A stretch of DNA of 64,000 bases. Origin: Sodalinema lacuna_A. Lineage in GTDB: Bacteria > Cyanobacteriota > Cyanobacteriia > Cyanobacteriales > Geitlerinemataceae. Made by a program: the position numbers and the translations under genes. How positions within the stretch are numbered: position 1 is the stretch's first letter; each line of letters begins with the position of its first letter. This document shows, piece by piece, positions 44,372 through 52,670 of the stretch. The stretch spans positions 1-64,000 of the forward strand of contig FSSI02000004.1 in NCBI GenBank assembly GCA_900149785.2, written 5' to 3'. The notes below the pieces were generated by a model that worked only from the letters and a program-made list of their open reading frames with translations, made no database searches and had not been told where the DNA came from.

Positions 44372-45775
44372 TTGGTACAAAGTCAAGACGTCGCACAATC
44401 GATTTCATCTCGTGAGGAGTTGCGTGACTTGGTGCGATCGCAACTTCAGATTTTTCTCGAACAGGGTAATCTCAAAGATGCCAAACTGCTACTGGTTCCG
44501 GTGCAAGCCGTGGATGTGGCAGAAGTCATTGGTGAGTTACCCGAAAACCTCCATGCGATCGCCTTCCGCCTTCTTCCCAAAGACGAAGCCACTGAGGTCT
44601 ATGAACATCTCGATCGCTCGGTACAACAGGCCCTATTAGAAGAGTTTAAAAACCAAGAAGTCCGGGAGTTAGTCGAACAGATGTCCCCGGACGATCGCGC
44701 GCGGCTTTTTGACGAACTTCCCGCCAAAGTGGTGCGTCAACTCCTGACTCATCTGAGCGCCAACGAACGGGAGGCCACCTCCCTACTGCTGGGCTACCAA
44801 CCCGATACCGCCGGGCGTATCATGACCCCGGAGTATATCTCCCTCAAGGAGCATTTAACGGTGAATGCGGCTCTGGAGCGGATTCGTCGTCTCGCGGACA
44901 CGACTGAGACGGTGTATGCCCTCTATGTGACTGATGCGGCTCGCCATCTGACGGGAATCCTCTCTCTGCGAGATTTAGTGGTGGCTCAACCGGAGCAAAC
45001 CGTCGGTGAGATTATGAACCGAGATGCGGTGTTTGTCCATACCAGTACCGACCAAGAGGAAGTGGCCCGCACCATTCAACGCTACGACTTCCTCGCGGTT
45101 CCCGTCGTCGACAGTGAACAGCGACTGGTGGGGATTGTCACCGTTGACGACATCATCGATGTGATTGAACGGGAAACCACTGAAGATATTTATGCTCTCG
45201 GCGGCTTGCAATCCGATGGTGAAGATTATTTTCAGATGAACCTGTTTCGGGTGTCCCGGCAACGGGCCTCCTGGCTGTTAATTTTGTTGGTGACCAATGT
45301 CTTGACAAGTGCGGTAATTCGTGCTAATGAAGGAACGCTCAAACAATTGGTGGGATTAGCCATGTTTATTCCCCTGCTGATTGGAACCGGTGGGAATGTG
45401 GGAACCCAGTCTTCGACGGTGATTATTCGGGGGCTAAATATGGACAAAATCCAGACGGGGGGGGCTTGGCGCTTAATTCGTCGTGAGGCGATCGCCGGAC
45501 TCATGCTCGGCAGTATGCTGGGAGCGTTGGTGACGGTGGGGGCTTACGTCCTCCAGGGGGATATTATTATCTCCTTGTCGGCCGGTGTTAGTCTGATCGC
45601 CATTGCGGTGTTAGCGTCAACCTCTGGGGCGGCGTTACCGATTCTCTTTAAGTCTCAAGGCTTCGATCCGGCGTTGATGTCAGCCCCTTTTATTACCACT
45701 TGCGTCGATGTGTTGGGGGTTCTAATTTACTTTACCGTGGCTCGGGTTCTCTTAACCTTGATTCCCACAGCCTAA
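44372..45775 (+). CDS. mgtE: Magnesium transporter MgtE, copy 2
   Basis: 467 aa, TTG start (GTTAGGGAGGG ribosome site 8-10 bp upstream). Same domains and motifs as the preceding gene, with long identical stretches in the CBS pair (HTSTDQEEVARTIQRYDFLA) and the pore (PLLIGTGGNVGTQSSTV). Divergence is highest in the N-terminal helices and in membrane helices 1 and 4. A tandem duplicate. Both copies keep all key motifs, so both probably work. Confidence 0.94.
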   Translation: MVQSQDVAQSISSREELRDLVRSQLQIFLEQGNLKDAKLLLVPVQAVDVAEVIGELPENLHAIAFRLLPKDEATEVYEHLDRSVQQALLEEFKNQEVRELVEQMSPDDRARLFDELPAKVVRQLLTHLSANEREATSLLLGYQPDTAGRIMTPEYISLKEHLTVNAALERIRRLADTTETVYALYVTDAARHLTGILSLRDLVVAQPEQTVGEIMNRDAVFVHTSTDQEEVARTIQRYDFLAVPVVDSEQRLVGIVTVDDIIDVIERETTEDIYALGGLQSDGEDYFQMNLFRVSRQRASWLLILLVTNVLTSAVIRANEGTLKQLVGLAMFIPLLIGTGGNVGTQSSTVIIRGLNMDKIQTGGAWRLIRREAIAGLMLGSMLGALVTVGAYVLQGDIIISLSAGVSLIAIAVLASTSGAALPILFKSQGFDPALMSAPFITTCVDVLGVLIYFTVARVLLTLIPTA

Positions 45776-45863
45776 CCCCTCGTGAACGATGGGGGAAAAG
45801 TCGCTAGGATACAAGAATACCAATGGTTAAGACCTCACGAATTGACAAGAGCGAATTGAACCT

Positions 45864-47267
45864 ATGCTTCTCGGTAGTAATTATCCCTCCTCCATCCTGC
45901 GCGATCGCACCCTAGAAACCATCCTCCACGAACGACGACAACGGCTGGCGGAGTTGGTGGAGTTTCCGGTGATTCTCTGGTCCGGGCGCAGCAAATCCCG
46001 GAATTTCCCGGCCAACAAATACCCGTTTCGCCCCAGTAGTCATTTTCTCTATTTTGCCGGGTTACCCCTAGAAAATGCGGCTATTCGTCTCGAATCCGGG
46101 CGCTTGCACCTCTTCTATGACGATCCTCACCCCAGTGCTGCCCTCTGGCATGGAGAACAGCCCAAACGCCACCAAATCGCCAGTACTATTGGTGCGGATG
46201 CGGCCTTTCCCCTCTCGGAATTGCCGGCCCAAGCGGCGGGTGCGGCGACGATTCCCGTTCAAAACGACGATGTGCGCAGTCTTCAGGCCGGGGTGTTGGG
46301 GCGATCGCTCTCGCCCATGGATAATTTACAGGGGATCGATCGCCAACTGGTGCGGGCGATCGTGCAAGTGCGCCTAACTCACGACGCGGGGGCCTTGGTG
46401 GAACTGCGTCACGCGGCGGCCGTCACGGTAGAAGCCCACAAAGCGGGGATGGCTGCCACCCCAACCGCTAACTTAGAAGCCGAAGTGCGCGGGGCCATGG
46501 AGGGGGTGATTCTGGCCCACAACATGAGTTGCGCCTACAACAGTATTGTCACCGTTCATGGGGAAGTTCTCCATAACGAGCAGTATCATCATGCCATCAA
46601 CGCCGATGATTTAATCTTGGCCGATGTCGGTGCCGAAGCCCCATCCGGTTGGGCGGCCGATGTCACCCGCACTTGGCCGGCGAAAGGGACCTTTTCCCCC
46701 AGTCAGCGGGCGATTTACGACGTGGTTTTAGCCGCTCATGACCGTTGTATTGAGGCCGTTAAGCCGGGGGTGGAATACCGCCAGATTCACCTGTTGGCGG
46801 CCCAAGTCATGGCTGAGGGATTCGTGGATTTAGGAATTTTACGGGGACGGCCCGAGGATTTAGTCGAAGCCGATGCCCATGCCCTGTTTTTCCCTCATGG
46901 GATTGGTCATCTGTTGGGGTTGGATGTCCATGATATGGAAGATTTAGGGGATTATGCGGGCTATGAGAAGGGACGAGCGCGTAGTAGTCGCTTCGGCTTG
47001 GGCTTTTTGCGTCTGCATCGTCCGCTGAAGCCTTCGATGTTGGTCACCATTGAACCGGGGTTTTATCAGGTTCCGGGGATTCTCAATGATGCGGGGAATC
47101 GGCAGAAGTACCGGGAGATGGTCAATTGGCAGCGTCTGGGGGACTTTGCGGATGTGCGCGGTATCCGCATTGAGGATGATGTGTTGGTGACGGCGGATGG
47201 GCCGGAGGTATTGACGGCGGCGTTACCCACTCAGGTGGGGGCGATCGAGGATTTGCTGAGGGATTAA
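45864..47267 (+). CDS. pepP: Xaa-Pro aminopeptidase (aminopeptidase P family, M24B)
   Basis: 467 aa. N-terminal AMP_N domain (about 15-165; FPANKYPFRPSSHFLYFAGLP) and a C-terminal pita-bread metallopeptidase. The dinuclear metal ligands are visible: Asp in LADVGAE, Asp in AADVTRTWPA, His in HGIGHLLGLDVHD, Glu in TIEPGFY and Glu in RIEDDVLV. It removes N-terminal residues preceding proline. The stop is 51 bp from the convergent acetyltransferase toxin gene. Confidence 0.92.
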   Translation: MLLGSNYPSSILRDRTLETILHERRQRLAELVEFPVILWSGRSKSRNFPANKYPFRPSSHFLYFAGLPLENAAIRLESGRLHLFYDDPHPSAALWHGEQPKRHQIASTIGADAAFPLSELPAQAAGAATIPVQNDDVRSLQAGVLGRSLSPMDNLQGIDRQLVRAIVQVRLTHDAGALVELRHAAAVTVEAHKAGMAATPTANLEAEVRGAMEGVILAHNMSCAYNSIVTVHGEVLHNEQYHHAINADDLILADVGAEAPSGWAADVTRTWPAKGTFSPSQRAIYDVVLAAHDRCIEAVKPGVEYRQIHLLAAQVMAEGFVDLGILRGRPEDLVEADAHALFFPHGIGHLLGLDVHDMEDLGDYAGYEKGRARSSRFGLGFLRLHRPLKPSMLVTIEPGFYQVPGILNDAGNRQKYREMVNWQRLGDFADVRGIRIEDDVLVTADGPEVLTAALPTQVGAIEDLLRD

Positions 47268-47318
47268 GTCTCAGACTTCGGGAAGCCAAGACCTGTTGAC
47301 TCAAGGTTTGGATGTTGG

Positions 47319-47825
47319 TTAATCTATAAGCATCTGGATGGACTTCATGGGTAAATAGAGCTTCATTGGTTCTTGCCTAAAAGGTTCAAACCCATACTTG
47401 AGATAAAAATTCAAGGCTGTTTCATCTAAAGCTTGTACAATCACCGCCAAAGAGCCAACCTCCTGAGAGGCTTCCCAAGACTTTTTGAGGGCATCTATGA
47501 GTAAGAGTTCCCCTAGCCCTTGACCCTTGTGAGCCTGATCGACTGCAAGACGGCCTAATAAGGTTGCAGGCAGTTCTGGATAACGGGGTAACTTCTGGGC
47601 AAAGCGTTCTTCTAAGTTTTTCACTTTGACCGTGTAGGACGAGAGGGTATAGTAGCCCAGAACCGTTAGGTCAGGATCATCAATTAAAACAAAGACCGTG
47701 GAGACTCGTTTTTTGATGTCTTGAGAGGCTTGTTTTTTGAGATAAGTATCTAAGCTCTCTTGTCCACAGCAAAAATTTGAGCGGAGATGCTTTTTAGAAG
47801 CAAGGTGTGTAATTTTAAAACCCAT
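47319..47825 (-). CDS. GNAT acetyltransferase toxin (TacT-like)
   Basis: 168 aa GNAT fold with the acetyl-CoA loop LGRLAVDQAHKGQGLGELLL and the strand YYTLSSYTV. The N-terminal FCCGQESLDTYLKKQA matches toxins of the TacT/AtaT group, which acetylate aminoacyl-tRNA. It overlaps its partner's stop by one base (TAATG), so translation is coupled. The upstream DUF1778-like gene is the antitoxin. Confidence 0.85.
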   Translation of the reverse strand: MGFKITHLASKKHLRSNFCCGQESLDTYLKKQASQDIKKRVSTVFVLIDDPDLTVLGYYTLSSYTVKVKNLEERFAQKLPRYPELPATLLGRLAVDQAHKGQGLGELLLIDALKKSWEASQEVGSLAVIVQALDETALNFYLKYGFEPFRQEPMKLYLPMKSIQMLID

Positions 47826-48112
47826 TAATCCGCGATGATTTTCTTGTATCGTGAAGCGGCTGATTTCAATGCGTCATTCGGTTGAGGGGGATTGAGCAAT
47901 GCCTCTATAAAGGCTTCGCTATCTTCACAACTCAGTTGTAGGCTTTGGTGACGCTCAATCACTTTGTAGGCTTCAGCCTGAACACTGGCAATCACAAAAT
48001 CTGTCAGGGTTCGTCCTTGCAGGTCTGCTGCTTTCTGAATCAAGGCTTTCGTTTCTGGGTTAATGCGGGCTTCTAGCCGGGCTGGGGGGGTTCGCTGGGT
48101 GGGAGACGTCAT
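47825..48112 (-). CDS. DUF1778 antitoxin (TacA-like)
   Basis: 95 aa; ATG at 48112 preferred. N-terminal ribbon-helix-helix (RLEARINPETKALIQKAADLQGRTLTDFVIASV) for DNA binding and autoregulation, and a C-terminal acidic part (EDSEAFIEALLNPPQPNDALKSAASRYKK) that wraps the GNAT toxin. Gene order antitoxin then toxin with a one-base overlap is standard for this module. Confidence 0.88.
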   Translation of the reverse strand: MTSPTQRTPPARLEARINPETKALIQKAADLQGRTLTDFVIASVQAEAYKVIERHQSLQLSCEDSEAFIEALLNPPQPNDALKSAASRYKKIIAD

Positions 48113-48143
48113 GGGATTAGACCTGGGGAATAGCATAGGCTGA

Positions 48144-48362
48144 TACTTTGAGTATATCCGGCATATTGCCGTACGTCAACTGTTGCATAGCTTACGTCAG
48201 GGGACGGAGTTGGCTTGGTTGATTGATCCGGCGGAACGGGTTGTGTTGGTGTTTCAGTGCGATCGCCTCCCTGAAGAATGGCCCCCCCAAGACCGATTAC
48301 CGGTATTATCCGGTTTGTCCCTAGAGTTGACCCCAGAGGGACTGTTGGGTTGGCTACGTTAA
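48144..48362 (+). pseudogene. Uma2/DUF820 remnant, C-terminal part
   Basis: A plus-strand frame without a good start reads ...QGTELAWLIDPAERVVLVF and DRLPVLSGLSLELTPEGLLGWLR, the characteristic end of Uma2-family (DUF820) PD-(D/E)XK-like proteins. The N-terminal two thirds are missing, probably lost when the TA modules on both sides inserted. Its stop overlaps the end of the ParE-like gene. Confidence 0.7.
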
Positions 48363-48697
48363 TCCCCCAATACTTGATCAATATCTTGTAATCGCTCCTG
48401 TGAAGCATGAATCACACGATGAATTCGGACGACCCCCTCATGCTCATCATTAGTCTCATGTACCGTGAACAAAATACGGTATTGCTGGTCATACAATAAC
48501 TGGCGCACGGCAAGCTCCATATACTGACTTTCTACAGCTAATGCACAGCGATTGGGAAACGTTTCTAATTTCAACATGATTTCGTAGCAACCCCGCACCC
48601 ATCGATAAGCGCGATCCGCCGAATACTCCTTGAGCCATAAAAAAATCGCCTCCACATCGGCAATGGCTGTCGGGGAGATTTCAATCTGGTAGGTCAT
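48359..48697 (-). CDS. RelE/ParE-family toxin
   Basis: 112 aa from ATG 48697 (MTYQIEISPTAIADVEAIFLWL). The pattern YQIEISPTA..DVEAIFLWL..YS, then RQLLYDQQYRILFTVHE and VVRIHRVIHASQ, is that of plasmid-stabilisation ParE/RelE toxins, which act on gyrase or mRNA. It overlaps the upstream antitoxin gene by 17 bp. Confidence 0.85.
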   Translation of the reverse strand: MTYQIEISPTAIADVEAIFLWLKEYSADRAYRWVRGCYEIMLKLETFPNRCALAVESQYMELAVRQLLYDQQYRILFTVHETNDEHEGVVRIHRVIHASQERLQDIDQVLGD

Positions 48698-48971
48698 GCT
48701 TAGCTCGCAATTGAGTAAACGCCTCATTGAGTGGCATCCCTTGCCCCTGCTCAAACTCGGCTACACTCTTACGAATTCCGGCCATAGACTCCAAAAGTGC
48801 CACGCGATCGAGCAAATTTTGGTAGCTGTCTGCATCCTGCACCACGACAGCGGCCTTGCCATTGACGGTTAACACCATGGGAGACTGGGTTTCCTTGAGG
48901 GTCGCTAGAAATGCCTTTGCCCCCCGCTGAAACTCTGAGAGAGGATGAATATGCCGAAGATTGACGGTCAT
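48681..48971 (-). CDS. Phd/YefM-family antitoxin
   Basis: 96 aa. N-terminal Phd/YefM DNA-binding fold (LRHIHPLSEFQRGAKAFLATLKETQSPMVLTVNGKAAVVVQDADSYQNLL) and a C-terminal toxin-binding tail. Order and overlap with the downstream ParE-like gene are typical of a type II module. Confidence 0.87.
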   Translation of the reverse strand: MTVNLRHIHPLSEFQRGAKAFLATLKETQSPMVLTVNGKAAVVVQDADSYQNLLDRVALLESMAGIRKSVAEFEQGQGMPLNEAFTQLRAKHDLPD

Positions 48972-49469
48972 GGCAGAATTTAGACTAAATCATTAAATTT
49001 AATGCTAATTCACAGAAAATTATTTGTCAAAGCGATCTAATTCGTCAACTCTCATGAATGGGTATCAGAAGGGAACTGGACTAAAGGCTCGCATCCTCGG
49101 GAGGGTCAACTGGGATTAGTATGGGGAAGGTGAGTCAGGTCGAGGAGAATCGATTTCGGTTCATTCCTCGAACAGGGTCAGGCGTTTAGGGTCATGGAGT
49201 TTGTGGCGCGGGATGATTTCACCAGTTTGTCCATCACAACTCTGCCGGAGGAGGAGGCGTTAACCGATATTCACCTTTTTTGAGATACGGCAAATTTTTC
49301 TACCCTAAGACCCAAGCGATGGGTTATAATTCAAATCGGGTAATCAGTGCTTCCAAACTGTGAAGTATTTGGTATCCAGGGTTCAGGCTTATGGTGATGG
49401 GACGGAGACAACCTAATCTCTTGCAAAAAAATAATAGATACACTAAAACTATAATTTTGATTATAGTTT
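48972..49469. other. Intergenic, ~500 bp inside the accessory island
   Basis: No intact gene. A plus-strand stretch near 49190-49282 (EFVARDDFTSLSITTLPEEEALTDIHLF-like) reads like a gene fragment but cannot be identified. AT-rich promoter-like DNA (tataat, 49324) lies further on, and a palindrome-like ACTATAATTTTGATTATAGT at 49448-49467 directly before the DUF4160 gene may be its operator. Confidence 0.4.
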
Positions 49470-49739
49470 ATGCCCAAAATTTGGACTGATACTCAGCAAA
49501 ATTTCACTGTTTATATATATTTCGATGATCATGAGCCAGCCCATGTCCATATTTTTAGAGGTAGCAAGCGTCAACGGGAGCAACCCAATGTGAAGATCGC
49601 CATTGGTGATGAGTTCCAAAGACCTTGGTTGATTACCAAACCAGCCCAATTTTCTCGTAAAGAGGCGATCGCGGCTCTCAAACTGGTTGCGGAACACCAG
49701 GAGGAGTTTTTAAGGAGGTGGCACGAAATCCATGGCTAA
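49470..49739 (+). CDS. DUF4160 family protein
   Basis: 89 aa: VYIYFDDHEPAHVHIF near the N-terminus and a helical C-terminus (AIAALKLVAEHQEEFLRRWHEIHG). This is the DUF4160 pattern; it is almost always paired with a DUF2442 gene, as here (8-bp overlap), and the pair is suspected to be a toxin-antitoxin module. A short palindrome lies just upstream. Confidence 0.85.
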   Translation: MPKIWTDTQQNFTVYIYFDDHEPAHVHIFRGSKRQREQPNVKIAIGDEFQRPWLITKPAQFSRKEAIAALKLVAEHQEEFLRRWHEIHG

Positions 49740-50193
49740 TAAAACGTGGCAACAACAGTGGAGTTTTGATTTTACCGATGAGGCGGCTTTAGAGGCAGAA
49801 ATGGCTGAGGCTGAAGCGAGGGAGATCGCCCTCGTTGAGTCTGGGCCTTGTGCTGAAGCAGTTCAGTATAATCCAGAACGTCAGTTGATTGAAATTCAGC
49901 TTAAAAATGGGGCAATCTTTGCCTTTCCTCCCCATTTAGCCCAAGGATTGCAGAATGCTTCTCCTAGTGAGCTTGAGGAGGTTTGGTTAGGGGCTGATGG
50001 TTTGAGCGTCCATTGGGATAGTCTGGATGCTGATTTTAGTATTCCGGGGCTGATTCAGGGAATTTTTGGAACCAAGGCTTGGATGGCTGAATTGGATCGC
50101 AAGGGAGGGCAACAATCTTCACTGGCGAAGCAACAGGCGGCTCGTGCTAATGGTAAAAAAGGGGGACGGACAAAAAAGACACAACCCCTATAA
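49732..50193 (+). CDS. DUF2442 family protein
   Basis: 153 aa. A DUF2442 core (about 45-115; IEIQLKNGAIFAFPPHLAQGL, WLGADGLSVHWDSLDADFSIPGLIQGIFG) is preceded by an acidic helix and followed by a basic, Gln/Lys-rich tail (ANGKKGGRTKK) that may bind DNA. Likely the antitoxin partner of the DUF4160 protein; the start overlaps that gene by 8 bp. Confidence 0.85.
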   Translation: MANKTWQQQWSFDFTDEAALEAEMAEAEAREIALVESGPCAEAVQYNPERQLIEIQLKNGAIFAFPPHLAQGLQNASPSELEEVWLGADGLSVHWDSLDADFSIPGLIQGIFGTKAWMAELDRKGGQQSSLAKQQAARANGKKGGRTKKTQPL

Positions 50194-50244
50194 CTCGCTG
50201 CAACTGGGTAGTGCTCAAAATCTTGATTAAGGAAACTGTCCGAG

Positions 50245-50475
50245 ATGCAATTGCCAGAACTCAAAGCTGAAATTTTGAAACTCTCACGGGGCGATCGCCT
50301 GTCTCTCATGATGGTCATTGCCAAATCTTTAGAAGAAATAGACATTTCTAGGTCAGAACGTTCTGAGGCGATCCAGAGAATGCGAGGCTTGCTAAAAACC
50401 GACCAGCCCCCGCCCACCGATCAACAAGTAGCCGCGATGTTAGAAGAGCGACGCTTAGAGAAATATTTACCATGA
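50245..50475 (+). CDS. Antitoxin-like helical protein, 76 aa
   Basis: Charged helical protein: LPELKAEILKLSRGDRLSLMMVIAKSLEE at the N-terminus and a tail ending PPPTDQQVAAMLEERRLEKYLP. Tails of this type occur in cyanobacterial antitoxin-like proteins encoded beside toxin genes. No toxin follows; instead the reading runs 9 bp into the end of the avd fragment on the other strand. Probably an orphan left by rearrangement. Confidence 0.55.
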   Translation: MQLPELKAEILKLSRGDRLSLMMVIAKSLEEIDISRSERSEAIQRMRGLLKTDQPPPTDQQVAAMLEERRLEKYLP

Positions 50476-50673
50476 GTGGGTGTTAATATCCTCTAAGATT
50501 TTTAGTTTTTCCCGAGCATATCTTGCTCGAATGAGCATTTCTAAGATATCATAAAGGTTGGAAATAATCCGATCCCCAAGGGTGAATTTATGCGTTTTGG
50601 GCAATCGGTTTAAAATGGGGACATACCACTGAATTAAGTCGTAGGTTTTCTTGATAATTGGTAGTTCTTTCAT
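50467..50673 (-). pseudogene. avd: Truncated avd (accessory variability determinant of a DGR)
   Basis: 68 aa, starting MKELPIIKKTYDLIQWYVPI and continuing through RLPKTHKFTLGDRIISNLYDILEMLIRARYAREKL, the first two helices of the Avd four-helix bundle. Normal Avd is about 115-125 aa; here the chain stops after EDINTHSW, so the second half is missing. Avd partners the reverse transcriptase of diversity-generating retroelements. It follows a DGR-type target gene, as in functional cassettes, but no reverse transcriptase follows. Confidence 0.75.
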
Positions 50674-50701
50674 TAAAAAAAATAAAAGAAAAAAAATAAA
50701 A

Positions 50702-50724
50702 GAAAGCTCCCTGCGGTCGCTTTC
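50702..50724 (-). other. Hairpin downstream of the DGR-type variable region
   Basis: GAAAGC/GCTTTC stem with an 11-nt loop, 54 bp after the target gene stop and 29 bp before avd, next to an A/T tract. DGR target sites often have a short stem-loop just behind the variable region; it may also be a simple terminator. Confidence 0.45.
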
Positions 50725-50777
50725 AAGAGAGTAAAGGGGAAAAAGAGCAAAGGGCAAGAGGGCTAGAGAGTAAAGGG

Positions 50778-52526
50778 CTAGAAGAGTCCTGCGCCCACCA
50801 GACAGACGCGAAACCCAAGGCCGTCGCTGAAGTCGTCGCGCGAGTTGTGGTAGCGGAGGGCGCAACGGCAGAGAACCGGGCTGTTGAACCAAGAACCGCC
50901 ACGCAGCACGTATTTTTTATCGCTTTCCTTCAATAAAACCCTAAGATTTTCCGAAGGTTTTTGATAACGATTATCAGTCACAGTCTCATCCCAGACGCGA
51001 CCATCCCCAGGCGCACCCTGATAATTATCATGGAAGGGGTCAAAACACCACTCCCAAACATTGCCATGACCATCATACAAGCCAAAGCCATTGGGGGGAA
51101 AGCTGGCGACCGGGGTAGTTTCTTCTCGATATTGTCCTTTGGCTTCCTCCGCAACGGTATAGTTTCCGTCATAATTAGCTAAATCTGTGGTGAGTGCTTC
51201 CCCAAAGGCAAAGGGGGTTGTCGTTCCCCCACGACAGGCATATTCCCATTCTGCCTCGCTCGGGAGCCGATATTCCTTGCCCGTCAGCTTACTTAATCGA
51301 GCGCACCACTCCACTGCATCAGACCAAGAGACCTGTTCAACGGGACGATTCCCGCCTTTGAACCTAGATGGGTCGGGGTTTAAATCCCGGACAATTTTGC
51401 CCACTTGCGTCACCACCACCCGCCATTGGTCTTGGGTGACGGGGGTTTTGCCCATCAAAAAGGCGGGAACCTGCACGGAATGCTGCGGACTTTCCCACCT
51501 AAACCATTCCCTATCATACTCTTTACACAGCCGCTCAATTTCCGCCTCCTCTGTCCCCATCAAAAACCTACCACCGGGGAGTTGCACCATGTCCAACTGC
51601 ACCCCCTGACCCAAATCCTGGGGATAGTACCGCGCCTGACCGGGGATTGTTTCAATAACTTGCCCCTGACGGTTAACCCGTACGGTCTCGAAATGAAAGG
51701 ACGGTAAACCTCCTTTAGTATCAGGCAACAAGGCCAACCAGTCCGCCACGGTTTGGGGGCGGTCTTCTGACTCAATTGCCATCCCTTGCTTAATCGCGTT
51801 TTGTAGTTCTGGCGACCAATGCTTAGGAATCGCCAGGCGATCGCGCCTCAGCCGCATCGTAGCAATCGGTGGTACTTGTGCTGTTAGCAAATAGTACAGG
51901 GTCGCCGCTAACGCATAGACATCGGTAAATTCCCCCCGATGTTCCTGCTCATCATACTGCTCAATGGGGGCAAAACAGGGCGTAAGAGCGATGGTGTGGG
52001 TTTGGGTCAAATTGGGGATAAACTCCCGCGCAATGCCAAAATCAATCAACACTGCTTCATCAGCCGGCAACCGCACCATAATGTTCTGGGGCTTAATATC
52101 CCGATGCAGCAATCCCTTCTCGTGCATCACCCTCAAGGCGTCTCCCACTTCTCGGATATAGCGCAACGCCACATCCTCGGGTAACGCCCCACCGCGCAAG
52201 ACGCGATCGCCCAAATCCTGCCCCTGAACATACTCCATCACCAGACAGGGCAGCCCCTCATGGTTAAAATGGTTCTCCACCTGGACAATGTGGCGATGGC
52301 GACAGATGGCGATTTTGGCGGTTTCTCGGTCAAAGTCCCGCAGAAACTTATCTCGATAGGGGATATACTGCGCCTCAGTCATCACCTCATCTTTGAGGGT
52401 TTTCAGCACCCAGGGTTTGCCCTTCGGACCTTTGACGAGGTAGGTAATGCCGAAACCGCCCACTTTAATCCGCTTTTCAATGGTGTAGCGGTTGCCAAAA
52501 ATTTTCGTGCCCGGTTGCCAAACCAT
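50778..52526 (-). CDS. Ser/Thr protein kinase fused to an FGE-sulfatase (C-type-lectin fold) domain, DGR-type target
   Basis: 582 aa from ATG 52526. N-terminal Hanks-type kinase (about 8-275): KVGGFGITYLV, Lys in WVLKTLKDE, HRDIKPQNIM, LIDFGIARE. C-terminal FGE-sulfatase domain (about 310-580): MGTEEAE, PVTQDQWRVV, PVEQVSWSDAVEWCARL, YRLPSEAEWEYACRGG, GLYDGHGNVWEW, ending LRGGSW...GFRVCLVG. The last ~35 codons are nearly all NNC, as in variable regions of diversity-generating retroelements. The kinase and the truncated avd behind it support this. It probably displays a variable ligand-binding surface. Confidence 0.88.
   Translation of the reverse strand: MVWQPGTKIFGNRYTIEKRIKVGGFGITYLVKGPKGKPWVLKTLKDEVMTEAQYIPYRDKFLRDFDRETAKIAICRHRHIVQVENHFNHEGLPCLVMEYVQGQDLGDRVLRGGALPEDVALRYIREVGDALRVMHEKGLLHRDIKPQNIMVRLPADEAVLIDFGIAREFIPNLTQTHTIALTPCFAPIEQYDEQEHRGEFTDVYALAATLYYLLTAQVPPIATMRLRRDRLAIPKHWSPELQNAIKQGMAIESEDRPQTVADWLALLPDTKGGLPSFHFETVRVNRQGQVIETIPGQARYYPQDLGQGVQLDMVQLPGGRFLMGTEEAEIERLCKEYDREWFRWESPQHSVQVPAFLMGKTPVTQDQWRVVVTQVGKIVRDLNPDPSRFKGGNRPVEQVSWSDAVEWCARLSKLTGKEYRLPSEAEWEYACRGGTTTPFAFGEALTTDLANYDGNYTVAEEAKGQYREETTPVASFPPNGFGLYDGHGNVWEWCFDPFHDNYQGAPGDGRVWDETVTDNRYQKPSENLRVLLKESDKKYVLRGGSWFNSPVLCRCALRYHNSRDDFSDGLGFRVCLVGAGLF
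50790..50905 (-). other. Putative DGR variable region (VR) in the 3' end of the kinase-FGE gene
   Basis: Between invariant RGGSW (50889-50903) and GFRVCL, the varied codons read TTC, AAC, AGC, CTC, TGC, CTC, TAC, CAC, AAC, GAC, GAC, TTC, AGC, GAC, with C in third place throughout. Adenine-directed mutagenesis of AAC codons in a template repeat produces exactly this. No template repeat is visible in the window. Confidence 0.7.
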
Positions 52527-52670
52527 AAACCCCAACGAGAGACTTCCTCCAGTTTACCGGATTAGGAGGTCTCTCCCCATTGCGGGCGATCGCCTCTCTG
52601 GGGTGTTCTCCAAGAGAACCGATGCTCTATAATTTTGGGAAGTAACTGATCGACTCTCGAACCTACCGCC

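Noticed and set aside
48109..48408. 99-aa minus-strand frame over the Uma2 remnant
   Set aside because: Antisense shadow of the plus-strand remnant, which has the recognisable pattern.
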